Of a stretch of 64,000 bases of DNA, positions 26,315 through 36,113 are shown piece by piece (position 1 is the first letter of the stretch; each line of letters begins with the position of its first letter). The stretch is from contig NZ_SSNX01000002.1 in NCBI RefSeq assembly GCF_004801415.1, forward strand, positions 1-64,000, written 5' to 3'. The notes beneath the pieces are model-generated. The model saw only the letters and a list, made by a program, of their open reading frames with translations, was not told the origin of the DNA and did no database searches. The stretch comes from Deinococcus sp. KSM4-11. Lineage in GTDB: Bacteria; Deinococcota; Deinococci; Deinococcales; Deinococcaceae. Made by a program: the position numbers and the translations under genes.

Positions 26315-27282
26315 TGGTGGCGCCGGACCGTCCCCGCACCGCCCGCTTGGTCTCGCTGCTCAGCCAGTCCGGCGTGCTGATCGCCCTCATCCTGCTGCTG
26401 GTCTTCGGCGGCATCCGCTACGCCAGCCTGAATTTCCTCGGGGCGTACAACGTCGTGTCGGTGTTGCAGGGCACCGCGCCCTACGCCCTGACGGCGCTGG
26501 GCATGTGCTTTGTCATCATCACCGGCGGCATCGACCTCTCGGTCGGCAGTGTGGTCGGCCTGTCCGGGGTGGTCGCCGCGCTGCTCAGTCCACACGGCTT
26601 CGTGATCGCGCTGCTCGGCGCGGTGGGCGCGGGCCTGCTGGTGGGTCTGGTCAACGGACTGATCATCACGCGGCTGAACATCCAGCCGTTCATCACCACG
26701 CTGGCCACGCTGCTCGCCGCGCACGGCGCCGCGCTGCTGCTCTCACACAACGCGGGCGTGACGGTCGCTCCCGCCGTGGTCGATCTGGGGCAGGTCAAGT
26801 GGCTGTCCATCGGGATCATGCTCGCGGCCTTCGTGATCGGCGCGGTGGTGCTGCGCTGGGCGCGCTTCGGCCGCAACGCCCTGGCCGTGGGCGGCGGCGC
26901 GGACGCCAGCCGCCTGATGGGCCTGAACGTGCCACGCATCCTGATGGGCGTGTACCTCCTCTCGGGCGCGCTGGCGGGCCTGGCGGGCCTGCTGATCAGC
27001 GCGCAGTCCGGAGCCGGGCAGCCCAACGAGGGCACGGGCTGGGAGCTCTCGGCCATTGCCGCCGTCGTGGTGGGCGGCACCCTGCTGACCGGCGGGGTCG
27101 GCAGCGTCTGGGCCACCCTGACCGGCTCGCTGCTGCTGGGCGTGATCCTGAACATGCTGAACTTCGAGAATGGGCTCGGCGTCGTGTCGCTGTCGCCCTA
27201 CTGGCAGAGCGTCATCCGCGGCGTGTTCCTGCTGATCGTGGTCGTGCTGCAAAGCCGCACCGCCCGCGCCGCCGAACCCTGA
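26311..27282 (+). CDS. yjfF: Sugar ABC transporter permease (YjfF-like)
   Basis: A 323-residue second permease of the same system. GMCFVIITGGIDLSVGSVVGLSG and FGRNALAVGGGADASRLMGL are the counterparts of motifs in the first permease. ATGATG at the start gives two possible initiators; the first overlaps the previous stop. It is the last gene of the operon and converges on a sugar kinase gene. Confidence 0.92.
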   Translation: MMVAPDRPRTARLVSLLSQSGVLIALILLLVFGGIRYASLNFLGAYNVVSVLQGTAPYALTALGMCFVIITGGIDLSVGSVVGLSGVVAALLSPHGFVIALLGAVGAGLLVGLVNGLIITRLNIQPFITTLATLLAAHGAALLLSHNAGVTVAPAVVDLGQVKWLSIGIMLAAFVIGAVVLRWARFGRNALAVGGGADASRLMGLNVPRILMGVYLLSGALAGLAGLLISAQSGAGQPNEGTGWELSAIAAVVVGGTLLTGGVGSVWATLTGSLLLGVILNMLNFENGLGVVSLSPYWQSVIRGVFLLIVVVLQSRTARAAEP

Positions 27283-27293
27283 AGACAGCGGAG

Positions 27294-27310
27294 CAGGCCG
27301 GAGCGGCCTG
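27294..27310. terminator. Small bidirectional hairpin between convergent genes
   Basis: CAGGCC/GGCCTG stem with a 5-base loop in the 41-base gap between the permease and kinase stop codons. Weak on its own. Confidence 0.35.
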
Positions 27311-27323
27311 TCCTGATCCGGCC

Positions 27324-28226
27324 CTACCGCACGGCCAGATGGGCCGCCGCATACCGCGCGGCGGCCTCGGCATGTTCACGCTGCTGGACGTTCGCGCCGG
27401 GAAGTTCGCGCGTCAGGGCGGCACGCAGCAGGGAACTCACCCGGAACGCCCCCCCAGTCGCGGTGACCGGCAAGGAACCGACCCGCGCCTGCACCCGGCG
27501 GGCCAGTTCCGCCAGCTGGCCCGCCGCCTCGGTCAGCAGCGCGTCCGCGCGCGCGTCACCGGCATCGGCCGCCTTGCCGACCGCCGGGGCGAGCCGCGCG
27601 ACCGACGCCGCGCCTGGCGTGCCATACACGAAGGCCCGCACCGTCTCCCAGTCCAGGCCGCCGGTGATGGCGGCGACCTCCCTCGCCAGCGGGCCGGACG
27701 GCACCACACCCCGGTCCAGATCGTCTGTGAGCACCCGCAGCGCGGCGCGGCCGAGGCTGAAGCCGCCCCCATCGTCCCCGATCCGGTACCCGTACCCGCC
27801 CGCCCGCGTGACCGTTCCATCGGCGGCCACGTGGTAGGCCACCGAGCCCGTCCCGGCGTACAGCAGAATGCCCTCGCCTCCGCCCAGATGCGCGCGGTAG
27901 GCGAGATCCAGGTCGCCCTCCACCGTCACGCGGGGCGTGTCCAGGCCCAGCACGCCCGCCAGTTCCCGCGCGACGGCCGCCGCCCGTTCGGAGCCAGCGG
28001 TGAGGCCCGCCACGCCCGCATGCACCGCCTCCGGCCGACCGGGCAGGGCCGCGGCCAGGGCCGTCAGGGCCTGTGCTCCCGCCGCCGTGTCCAGGAGCGC
28101 CGCTGTGAACGGCAGGGACACGCCGCTCGCCACGGTCTGCCCATCGCGTACCAGCGACCACTTCGTGCCGCTTCCCCCCGCGTCCAGTCCCAGGAGGAGG
28201 GCAGGACGGTTCAACACTTCACCCAC
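27324..28226 (-). CDS. BadF/BadG-family sugar kinase (N-acetylglucosamine kinase-like)
   Basis: A 300-residue ASKHA-fold kinase. Motifs: GLDAGGSGTKWSLV (phosphate 1, residues 13-26), VEGDLDLAYRAHLGGGEGILLYAGTGSVAY (connect and phosphate 2) and GYGYRIGDDGGGFSLG. This set is typical of eukaryotic-type GlcNAc kinase relatives in bacteria. The start is GTG at 28226 without a clear ribosome binding site. It converges on the ABC operon and lies downstream of mmsA beyond a terminator, so it probably has its own promoter. It could phosphorylate the imported sugar, but the substrate is not fixed by sequence. Confidence 0.83.
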   Translation of the reverse strand: MGEVLNRPALLLGLDAGGSGTKWSLVRDGQTVASGVSLPFTAALLDTAAGAQALTALAAALPGRPEAVHAGVAGLTAGSERAAAVARELAGVLGLDTPRVTVEGDLDLAYRAHLGGGEGILLYAGTGSVAYHVAADGTVTRAGGYGYRIGDDGGGFSLGRAALRVLTDDLDRGVVPSGPLAREVAAITGGLDWETVRAFVYGTPGAASVARLAPAVGKAADAGDARADALLTEAAGQLAELARRVQARVGSLPVTATGGAFRVSSLLRAALTRELPGANVQQREHAEAAARYAAAHLAVR

Positions 28227-28273
28227 GGAAACTCGGTCATCCGCCCGATTCTGACAGCCCCAGCCGAAACAAA

Positions 28274-28306
28274 CCTGACCATGTGCAGGCTTGGCACATG
28301 GTCAGG
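28274..28306 (-). terminator. Intrinsic terminator after mmsA
   Basis: A perfect 13-bp stem (28274-28286 with 28294-28306) and 7-base loop, followed on the minus strand by TTTGTTT. It closes the inositol/beta-alanine operon. Confidence 0.85.
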
Positions 28307-28325
28307 AACGGGCGGGGGCGCCGCG

Positions 28326-29855
<1,530 letters not shown>

Positions 29856-29957
29856 GAAATACTCCTCTGTACGTGGCGGTCGGGTCGCAGACGACCTTTC
29901 GGGGCACCTCCATCGTGGGAGGCGGGACTTGGATTCGTGGAGCTGCGGAGCACGGGC

Positions 29958-31310
29958 TTAGCCCGCCGCTCCCAGCAAGGCGTCCACCTTCGCCAGGCCT
30001 TCCTCGTAGACATCGAGGCCGTGGTCGAGTTCCTCTTTGGTGATCACCAGGGGCGGGCACACCCACAGGAAGTTGAAGCGGCTGTAGGCATACACCTGCT
30101 GACCCTTGATGTGGCCGGCCAGCGCATTCATCTCGGGGCTGGTGCCGTTGAACGGCGCGAGCGGTTCCTTGGTGGCCTTGTCCTTCACGAGTTCCAGCAC
30201 GGAGAACAGGCCCTTGTAGCGCACGTCGCCCACGCAGGCGTATTTCGCCTTCATGGCCTCCAGACGTGTGGCGAGGTGTGCGCCCAGCTCATCCACCCGC
30301 TCGAAGATGTGTTCCTCCTCGTAGATGGCGAGGTTCTCGACGCCCGCCGCGCAGCTCACGGGATGCCCGGAGTAGGTCAGGCCGCCCCACAGCATGTGAT
30401 CCTCGAAGTAGTTCGCGACGCGCTCGTTCACGATCACCGCACCGAGCGGCATGTATCCGCTGGTGAGGCCCTTGGCGCAGGTGATGATGTCCGGCAGGAT
30501 GTTCCAGTGCTGGGTGGCCACCCACTTCCCGGTGCGGCCGAAGCCGCTCATCACCTCGTCGGTGATCAGCAGGATGCCGTACTTGTCGCACAGGGCGCGC
30601 AGTTTCGGGTAGTAGTCGTCGGGCGGCACGAGCAGGCCGTTGCTGCCGGTGATGCCCTCGACCAGGATCGCGGCAATCGAGGCCGGGCCTTCCATCTGGA
30701 TGACCTCCTCGATATGAGAGACGCACTCGCGCCCGCACGAATCCGGCGTCTTGCCAAACGGGCAGCGGTAGCAGTAAGGATCGAACACGCGCACCACGCC
30801 GGGCACGCCGGGTTCCACCGGCCAGCGGCGCGGATCGCCGGAGGCGGTCATGCTGCCCATGGTCGCGCCGTGGTAGCTACGGTACCGGGTGATGATCTTG
30901 TCGCGTCCCGTGACCAGCCGCGCCATCTTGATGGCGTTCTCGTTTGCCTCGCTGCCGCCCAGCGTGAAGAAGGCCTTGCTCAGGCCTGTGACCTCCGCGA
31001 GTTTCTTGCCGAGCAGGCCGCGCGGTTCCGTCGCGAAGGACGGTCCGGCGAAGCACAGCGTATCGACCTGCTTCTTGATGGCGTCCAGCATGCGCGGGTG
31101 CTGGTGCCCGACGTTCAGGTTGATGAGCTGGCTGCTGAAGTCCAGCCACGACGCGCCGTTGCCGTCCGTGAAGTGGCTGCCCTTCCCGCCGGTCATGACC
31201 ATGGGGGTGGACGCGCCCTGCACGCTCCACGAGAACATGGTGTAGTCGCGGTTCATCTGGGCGATATCGTGCGCCGACGCGACGCCGGGGCGATCCTGGG
31301 TGCTGGTCAT
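29958..31310 (-). CDS. Class III aminotransferase, probably omega-amino acid/beta-alanine:pyruvate
   Basis: A 450-residue PLP enzyme. Motifs: LNVGHQHPRML, YRSYHGATMGSM, TDEVMSGFGRTGKW and the PLP-binding Lys in CAKGLTSGYMPLGA. A cysteine cluster (CYRCPFGKTPDSCGREC) near the middle is unusual and could bind metal or form disulfides. Its position directly before mmsA suggests that it makes malonate semialdehyde from beta-alanine, or methylmalonate semialdehyde from beta-aminoisobutyrate. Other omega-amino acids are possible. CAGGAGG precedes the ATG. Confidence 0.9.
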   Translation of the reverse strand: MTSTQDRPGVASAHDIAQMNRDYTMFSWSVQGASTPMVMTGGKGSHFTDGNGASWLDFSSQLINLNVGHQHPRMLDAIKKQVDTLCFAGPSFATEPRGLLGKKLAEVTGLSKAFFTLGGSEANENAIKMARLVTGRDKIITRYRSYHGATMGSMTASGDPRRWPVEPGVPGVVRVFDPYCYRCPFGKTPDSCGRECVSHIEEVIQMEGPASIAAILVEGITGSNGLLVPPDDYYPKLRALCDKYGILLITDEVMSGFGRTGKWVATQHWNILPDIITCAKGLTSGYMPLGAVIVNERVANYFEDHMLWGGLTYSGHPVSCAAGVENLAIYEEEHIFERVDELGAHLATRLEAMKAKYACVGDVRYKGLFSVLELVKDKATKEPLAPFNGTSPEMNALAGHIKGQQVYAYSRFNFLWVCPPLVITKEELDHGLDVYEEGLAKVDALLGAAG

Positions 31311-31421
31311 GGGTAAACCTCCTGAAGGGCAGAAACGATCCGAGAGGCCCCATTGTCCGCCCCTGCCCTCCTCGACTCAAGAGACAGGGTGTCCAAAGCT
31401 GGCGACGCGCCCGGGTAAACC

Positions 31422-32264
31422 TCAGTCCGTGCGGGGTGCTCCACCCAGGGGCAGGGGCAGCGGTCGCCCACCCCAGTCCTGGCGCATCCAGGCCCAGTCG
31501 GCCTCGTCCACCGGCGGCGTCCGGCGCTGCTCGCCCACGGCGTCGCCGGCCATGAAATTCAGGTAGTACACGTTGCTGCCGGGCGCGGCGGCCACCGGGT
31601 GGTAGCCGCGCGGCGCGAGGATCAGGTCGCCGTCACGGGCGACCAGCGCCTCGTCGTAGTCGTCCTCGGGGCTGTAATTGCGGTGGATGGCCCAGCCGGT
31701 CTCCGGCTGCACGCGGTACAGGTACGTTTCCTCGATGTACAGCGAGCCCAGCTGGCCGTCGTGGCGGTGGGGAGGCCAGCCGCTCCAGTGGCCGCTGGGC
31801 GTGTAGACCTCGTACAGCAGCAGGCGTTCGGCCGGCAGGTCCGGGCCCAGCAGGTGCGTGACCTGTCTGGTGGCGTTCGCGCCGCCGCGCATCTCCACGC
31901 GCATCTCCTCCGGGCAGAACAGGCGCAGCGGAAGTCGGCCCTCGGCGGGCGCGCCGCCGTGGGCGACGGTGCTGTCCGCATGCGCGGTCACGCTCCAAGC
32001 CGTGCCGGGCGGCACGTACAGCAGGTGTGGCAAGGCCTCGAACACCGACGGGCGGCGCAGGTCGAAGTCCTGCCCCCCTGCCTGCAGGGTCACTGCCCCG
32101 TTCTGGAGCACCACGGCGACCTCCTGACCGCCGGTGCCAAAGGTGCGGGTCTCGCCGGCCTTCAGCGTCTCCACGGCGGAACTCAGGTAGCGCCAGCCCG
32201 CGCTCTCGGGCGTGACCGAGACGCCTCCGTCCGGGCCGGGCCTCAGCTGCGTCCGCCCGGTCAT
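31422..32264 (-). CDS. iolB: 5-deoxy-glucuronate isomerase (IolB)
   Basis: A 280-residue bicupin enzyme that converts 5-deoxy-D-glucuronate to 2-deoxy-5-keto-D-gluconate in inositol catabolism. The signature VYTPSGHWSGWPPHRHD supplies metal-binding His residues, followed by EETYLYRV and the C-terminal GYHPVAAAPGSNVYYLNFMAG. The ATG at 32264 overlaps the iolG stop by ATGA; a longer frame upstream is inside iolG in another frame. Length is close to the family norm. Confidence 0.96.
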   Translation of the reverse strand: MTGRTQLRPGPDGGVSVTPESAGWRYLSSAVETLKAGETRTFGTGGQEVAVVLQNGAVTLQAGGQDFDLRRPSVFEALPHLLYVPPGTAWSVTAHADSTVAHGGAPAEGRLPLRLFCPEEMRVEMRGGANATRQVTHLLGPDLPAERLLLYEVYTPSGHWSGWPPHRHDGQLGSLYIEETYLYRVQPETGWAIHRNYSPEDDYDEALVARDGDLILAPRGYHPVAAAPGSNVYYLNFMAGDAVGEQRRTPPVDEADWAWMRQDWGGRPLPLPLGGAPRTD

Positions 32265-33295
32265 GGCGTGGCGGCCGGAACCTGCACGTCCTGCACGCGC
32301 ACGGTGTGGCCCTCCTTCAGGCTGCGGGTGCACGCCAGCGCCAGCCGCAGCGATTCCACCGCGTCCCGCGCGCCGGGCGTGGGGTTGCGGCTTTCCCGCA
32401 GGGCCAGCACGAAGGCGGCGATCTCGGCGCGGTAGGCGTCCCGGAACCGGTCCATGAAGAAGTGGTAGTGATCCATGCCGACGCCCTCGCCGTAGCGCAG
32501 CAGCGCCGTCTTCGGGGTGGCGTCCATGACCAGCTTGCCGCCGGACCCGAAGACCTCCGTGCGGACGTCGTAGCCGTACACGGCGCGGCGGGAGTTCATC
32601 ACGACGCCCTGCGCGCCGTTCTCGAACTTCAGCAGAACGGTCGTCGTGTCCACGTCCCCGATCTCCCCGATGGCCGGATCGACCCGCACGCTGCCCATGG
32701 CCGTGACCTCCGCCACCTCCCCGACCAGGAACCGCGCGGCGTCCAGGTCGTGAATCGCCTGATCCAGGAACACCCCGCCGGAGATCTTCAGGTACTCCAG
32801 CGGTGGCGGGGCCGGGTCGCGGCCGGTGGCGCTGAACTGCTCGATGACTCCGATCTCGCCCGCGTCGATGCGCTCCTTCGCCTGGATGTACGGCGCGTCG
32901 TAGCGGCGGTTGAAGCCGATCTGGAAGGGCACGCCGCGCTCCTGCACGATCTTCATGACCCGTTCGGTCTCCGCGAGGTCGGCGGCCACGGGCTTCTCGC
33001 AGAAGATGGCCTTGCCCGCCAGCGCCGCCGCCTCGATCAGCGCCGCGTGCGTGCTGGTCGGCGTGACGATGATCACGGCCTCGACCTCCGGATCATGGAT
33101 GGCGTCCAGCGGATCGGCGTACGTGCGCGCGGCCCGGGTGAGGCGCGCGACCTTCTGCGCGGAGGCCTCGACCGGATCGGCCACGGCGACCACCTGCGCG
33201 TCAGGCAGGCCGATCAGGGCGTGGCCGTGCTCGACGCCCATGCGTCCGGCACCGAGAATCGCGAAACGGAGGGCGGGCAGGGGAGAGTCAGTCAT
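32261..33295 (-). CDS. iolG: Inositol 2-dehydrogenase (IolG), Gfo/Idh/MocA family
   Basis: A 344-residue NAD-dependent oxidoreductase. The Rossmann motif GAGRMGVEH is near residue 14. The family motif FCEKPVA carries the catalytic Lys, and GFNRRYDAPY, DQAIHDLDAARFL and a C-terminal HYHFFMDRF region follow. It should oxidise myo-inositol to scyllo-inosose, the first pathway step. The ATG at 33295 overlaps the aldolase stop by ATGA. An MI versus scyllo-inositol preference cannot be read from the sequence. Confidence 0.93.
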   Translation of the reverse strand: MTDSPLPALRFAILGAGRMGVEHGHALIGLPDAQVVAVADPVEASAQKVARLTRAARTYADPLDAIHDPEVEAVIIVTPTSTHAALIEAAALAGKAIFCEKPVAADLAETERVMKIVQERGVPFQIGFNRRYDAPYIQAKERIDAGEIGVIEQFSATGRDPAPPPLEYLKISGGVFLDQAIHDLDAARFLVGEVAEVTAMGSVRVDPAIGEIGDVDTTTVLLKFENGAQGVVMNSRRAVYGYDVRTEVFGSGGKLVMDATPKTALLRYGEGVGMDHYHFFMDRFRDAYRAEIAAFVLALRESRNPTPGARDAVESLRLALACTRSLKEGHTVRVQDVQVPAATP

Positions 33296-34116
33296 GCGGA
33301 GTTCCTTTGCGGATGGAGCAGGTCGAGGAAGGGGGCGGCGGCGCCCTTGACGGCCGCGCGGATGGAGGCGTACCCGGCGCGGTGCGTGGGCAGGGTCGGC
33401 GTGGCCATCCACGCGGCGCGCACGGCGCGGTACAGGGCGCTGCCGATGTTCACCTTCGTGACCCCCTGGCGCACGGCAGCCTGAAGGTCGTCCGGGTGGA
33501 TACCGCTCCCACCGTGCAGGACGAGCGGGCCGCCCGCTTGCGTCTGGATCTCGGCCAGCAGGGTCAGGTCGAGGCGGCTGGCGTGTCCGTGCTCACTGCC
33601 CACGGCGCAGGCGATCAGGTCGGCTCCGGCGTCCCGCAGCGCGCGGGCCTGCTGCGGATCAGTCGTGTCCAGCACGTTGTCGTCGGCGCCGGGCAGCCCG
33701 AACCCCTCGGCGCTGACTTCCAGCGCGGCGCCGCTGGCATGGGCAATCCCGGCCAGGTGGGCGGTCATCCGGAGCGTTTCATCGAAGGGCAGGCCCTGTC
33801 CGTCGAACATCACCGAACCGTACCCGGCGCGCAGACACGCGATCACCTGATCCACGTCCCGCCCGTGGTCGAGATGCAGGGTGACCGGCACGCTGACCTC
33901 GTCGGCCAGCGCGCGGATCAGCTGGGCGAACACGTGCGGACTGGCCTGCTCGATGTCGGCCGGGTAGGTCTGGAGGATCACGGGCTTCCCGGCCGCCTCG
34001 GCCGCGTCCAGGCACCCCTTCGCCATCTCCAGCGAGCACACGTTGTACGCGGGCAGCGCGTAACCGCCAGCCAGCGCGGCGTGGTAGAGGGGCCGGGCAT
34101 CGGCGTGGTAGGTCAT
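33292..34116 (-). CDS. iolJ: Class II aldolase, 2-deoxy-5-keto-gluconate 6-phosphate aldolase type (IolJ)
   Basis: A 274-residue zinc aldolase of the FbaA/GatY/KbaY group. Zinc ligands and active-site residues appear in LHLDHGRD, EVSAEG, GSEHGHA and LHGGSGIHPDDL. In this operon it should cleave 2-deoxy-5-keto-gluconate 6-phosphate to dihydroxyacetone phosphate and malonate semialdehyde. Without the operon context it would be called a generic fructose-bisphosphate/tagatose aldolase. ATGA overlaps on both sides show tight cotranscription. Confidence 0.9.
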   Translation of the reverse strand: MTYHADARPLYHAALAGGYALPAYNVCSLEMAKGCLDAAEAAGKPVILQTYPADIEQASPHVFAQLIRALADEVSVPVTLHLDHGRDVDQVIACLRAGYGSVMFDGQGLPFDETLRMTAHLAGIAHASGAALEVSAEGFGLPGADDNVLDTTDPQQARALRDAGADLIACAVGSEHGHASRLDLTLLAEIQTQAGGPLVLHGGSGIHPDDLQAAVRQGVTKVNIGSALYRAVRAAWMATPTLPTHRAGYASIRAAVKGAAAPFLDLLHPQRNSA

Positions 34117-35138
34117 GGCTGCGCCGCTGCGGGGTGGCCCGCCATGAGCGCCTCGACCTCGTCCCAGGTGGGCGTGAAGTCCGCGCAGCCGATCCGCGTG
34201 ACCACGATGGCCCCGCAGGCGTTCCCGACCCGCGCGGCCTCCGGCCAGTCCAGGCCGCGCAGCCGCCCCGCGACCACGCCCGCCGCGAAGGCGTCCCCGG
34301 CGCCCAGGACGCTCAGCACCTCGACCGGGAAGCCCGGCACGTTCACGGCTGCCAGGCCCTGACGGTGCACGGTGCAGCCGCGCGCACCCTCCTTCACGAT
34401 CACCACCGGCACCTCGGCCAGCAGCGCGGCGGTGTTGGCGGCCACGTCGCCGTGGATCTCGGGCGCGGTGATCATCGAGTCGCGGATGACCACGCCCTCA
34501 CGGTCGCTCAGGAGCGCGGCGTTGATCTCCTCCTCAGTGCCCAGCACCACGTCCACGTCGCGCAGCAGGGCGCGGATATTCAGGCCGTAGCCCAGGACAT
34601 CCGGCCACAGGTTCGCGCGGAAATCCAGGTCGAGGAACACTGGCACGCCCGCACCGTGCGCCCGTCGGGCGGCGTGCAGCGTGGCCGAGCGCCCCGGATC
34701 CAGCGCCAGCGCCGACCCGTTCACGACCAGCGCCCGCGCCGCCTCGATGGGGGCGGCGTCGATATCCGGAATCCCGAGCTGGATGTCGGCCGCGTTCTCC
34801 CGGTAGAAGGTGATCGGGAACCTGTCCGGCGGCTGGATGCCGAGCAGCACGGCGCTCGTGCGCGTGCCGGGTTTGCGGGGGATGTACCGCGTCTCGACCT
34901 GCTCCCGCCCCAGGCCCGCCAGGATGAAGTCCCCGACCTGATCCTCACCCACGGCCGTGAGCAGCGCCGATCTCACGCCCAGCCTGCTCGCGCCCACCGC
35001 GATGTTCAGTGGACTCCCACCCAGGTACGCCCCGAAGCGCGTGATCTCCGTGAACGGCTTCCCGATGTCGTCCGAATACAGGTCGATGGAGGAGCGGCCC
35101 ACCGTGAACAGCTCGATGGTGGCGTCCGGCGATATCAC
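34113..35138 (-). CDS. iolC: 5-dehydro-2-deoxygluconokinase (IolC)
   Basis: A 341-residue PfkB-family kinase that phosphorylates 2-deoxy-5-keto-D-gluconate. The N-terminal GGSPLNIAVGASRLG and the C-terminal VLSVLGAGDAFAAGVVAG (anion hole and catalytic Asp) are diagnostic. VGRSSIDLYSDDIG near the start is typical of IolC. The start is GTG at 35138, overlapping the iolE stop as GTGA; the stop overlaps the aldolase start. Confidence 0.95.
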   Translation of the reverse strand: MISPDATIELFTVGRSSIDLYSDDIGKPFTEITRFGAYLGGSPLNIAVGASRLGVRSALLTAVGEDQVGDFILAGLGREQVETRYIPRKPGTRTSAVLLGIQPPDRFPITFYRENAADIQLGIPDIDAAPIEAARALVVNGSALALDPGRSATLHAARRAHGAGVPVFLDLDFRANLWPDVLGYGLNIRALLRDVDVVLGTEEEINAALLSDREGVVIRDSMITAPEIHGDVAANTAALLAEVPVVIVKEGARGCTVHRQGLAAVNVPGFPVEVLSVLGAGDAFAAGVVAGRLRGLDWPEAARVGNACGAIVVTRIGCADFTPTWDEVEALMAGHPAAAQP

Positions 35139-36079
35139 GCGCCGCCCCCGAGGCCCCTCAGGTACTCCAGATTGGCGCGCGCGCTTTCCAGCGGTTCGCC
35201 CATGCCCGGCAACACGTCCTGCTCCACCGTGATCCAGCCGTGGTAGCCACTGCTCTGGAGCTCGTCCAGCACGGCCGGGAACGGCACCACGCCGCGCCCC
35301 AGTTCGCAGAACACGCCCGCCCCGACCGCCTGCTGGTAGGTGAGGCCCGCCGTGCGGGCGTGGGCGGCCACCTCCGCCGACATGTCCTTGAAGTGCACGT
35401 ACCAGATGCGCTCACGCAGCGCCCTCAGGCCGTCCAGCACGACCTGGGCCTCGCTGGTGCCGCTGCCGTACAGGTAATGGCCGGTGTCGAACACCAGCCC
35501 CACCAGCGTGGAATCGGTGCGGGCCAGGAACGTCTCGATCTCGGCCGGCGTCTCGACGTACCCGCCGCAGTGGTGGTGGAACACCGTGCGCAGGCCCGTT
35601 TCGTTCCGCACCGCGCGGGCGATCCGCTCGGCGCCGGATGTGAAGGCCGCCCAGCCCGCCCCGTCCAGAGACAGCTCCGGCGTGATGTGCCCGGCGTTTC
35701 GGAACCTCGGCGCGTCCCGGCTGTGCTCGTCGGCCAGTACGACCAGAGGCTGCCAGCCGTCGCCCAGGTCGGCCACCGCCGCGAGCTGTCGGGCCACGCG
35801 CAGGACGCGCGATTCTCCTTCCGCATGCGCGGCCGGGTCGCGCAGGTACACGCCCTCGTACGCGCCCAGCATGGTCAGGTGCCGGCTGGCGAGGGCCTCC
35901 CGCAGCGCCGCCACGTCCGTCGGGAAGTACCCGTAATCGCCGAGTTCCGTGCCCCGGTACCCGGCCTGCACGAGCTCGTCGAGCATGCGCGGCGCGGGAA
36001 TGCCCTCGCCGAAGCCCTCGATGGTGCCCCACGAGCAGGGCGCGTTGCCGAAGCGGATGGATGGTGGGGTCGCGGTCAT
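35135..36079 (-). CDS. iolE: Inosose dehydratase (IolE), sugar phosphate isomerase/epimerase fold
   Basis: A 314-residue TIM-barrel enzyme that removes water from scyllo-inosose. The N-terminal FGNAPCSWGTIEG matches IolE proteins. The metal-binding positions lie in HHHCGGYVETPAE, FDTGHYLYG, WYVHFKDM and the C-terminal GWITVEQD. It starts 34 bases after the iolD stop and overlaps iolC. Confidence 0.94.
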   Translation of the reverse strand: MTATPPSIRFGNAPCSWGTIEGFGEGIPAPRMLDELVQAGYRGTELGDYGYFPTDVAALREALASRHLTMLGAYEGVYLRDPAAHAEGESRVLRVARQLAAVADLGDGWQPLVVLADEHSRDAPRFRNAGHITPELSLDGAGWAAFTSGAERIARAVRNETGLRTVFHHHCGGYVETPAEIETFLARTDSTLVGLVFDTGHYLYGSGTSEAQVVLDGLRALRERIWYVHFKDMSAEVAAHARTAGLTYQQAVGAGVFCELGRGVVPFPAVLDELQSSGYHGWITVEQDVLPGMGEPLESARANLEYLRGLGGGA

Positions 36080-36113
36080 GGCCGTCCCCGCCCTTGACTG
36101 GAGGGAAGTCTGT

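Noticed and set aside
22655..27282. Ytf-like transporter as a dedicated inositol importer
   Set aside because: The binding protein resembles YtfQ, the operon has its own regulator, and no CAAACGTTTG-like operator was seen in its promoter.
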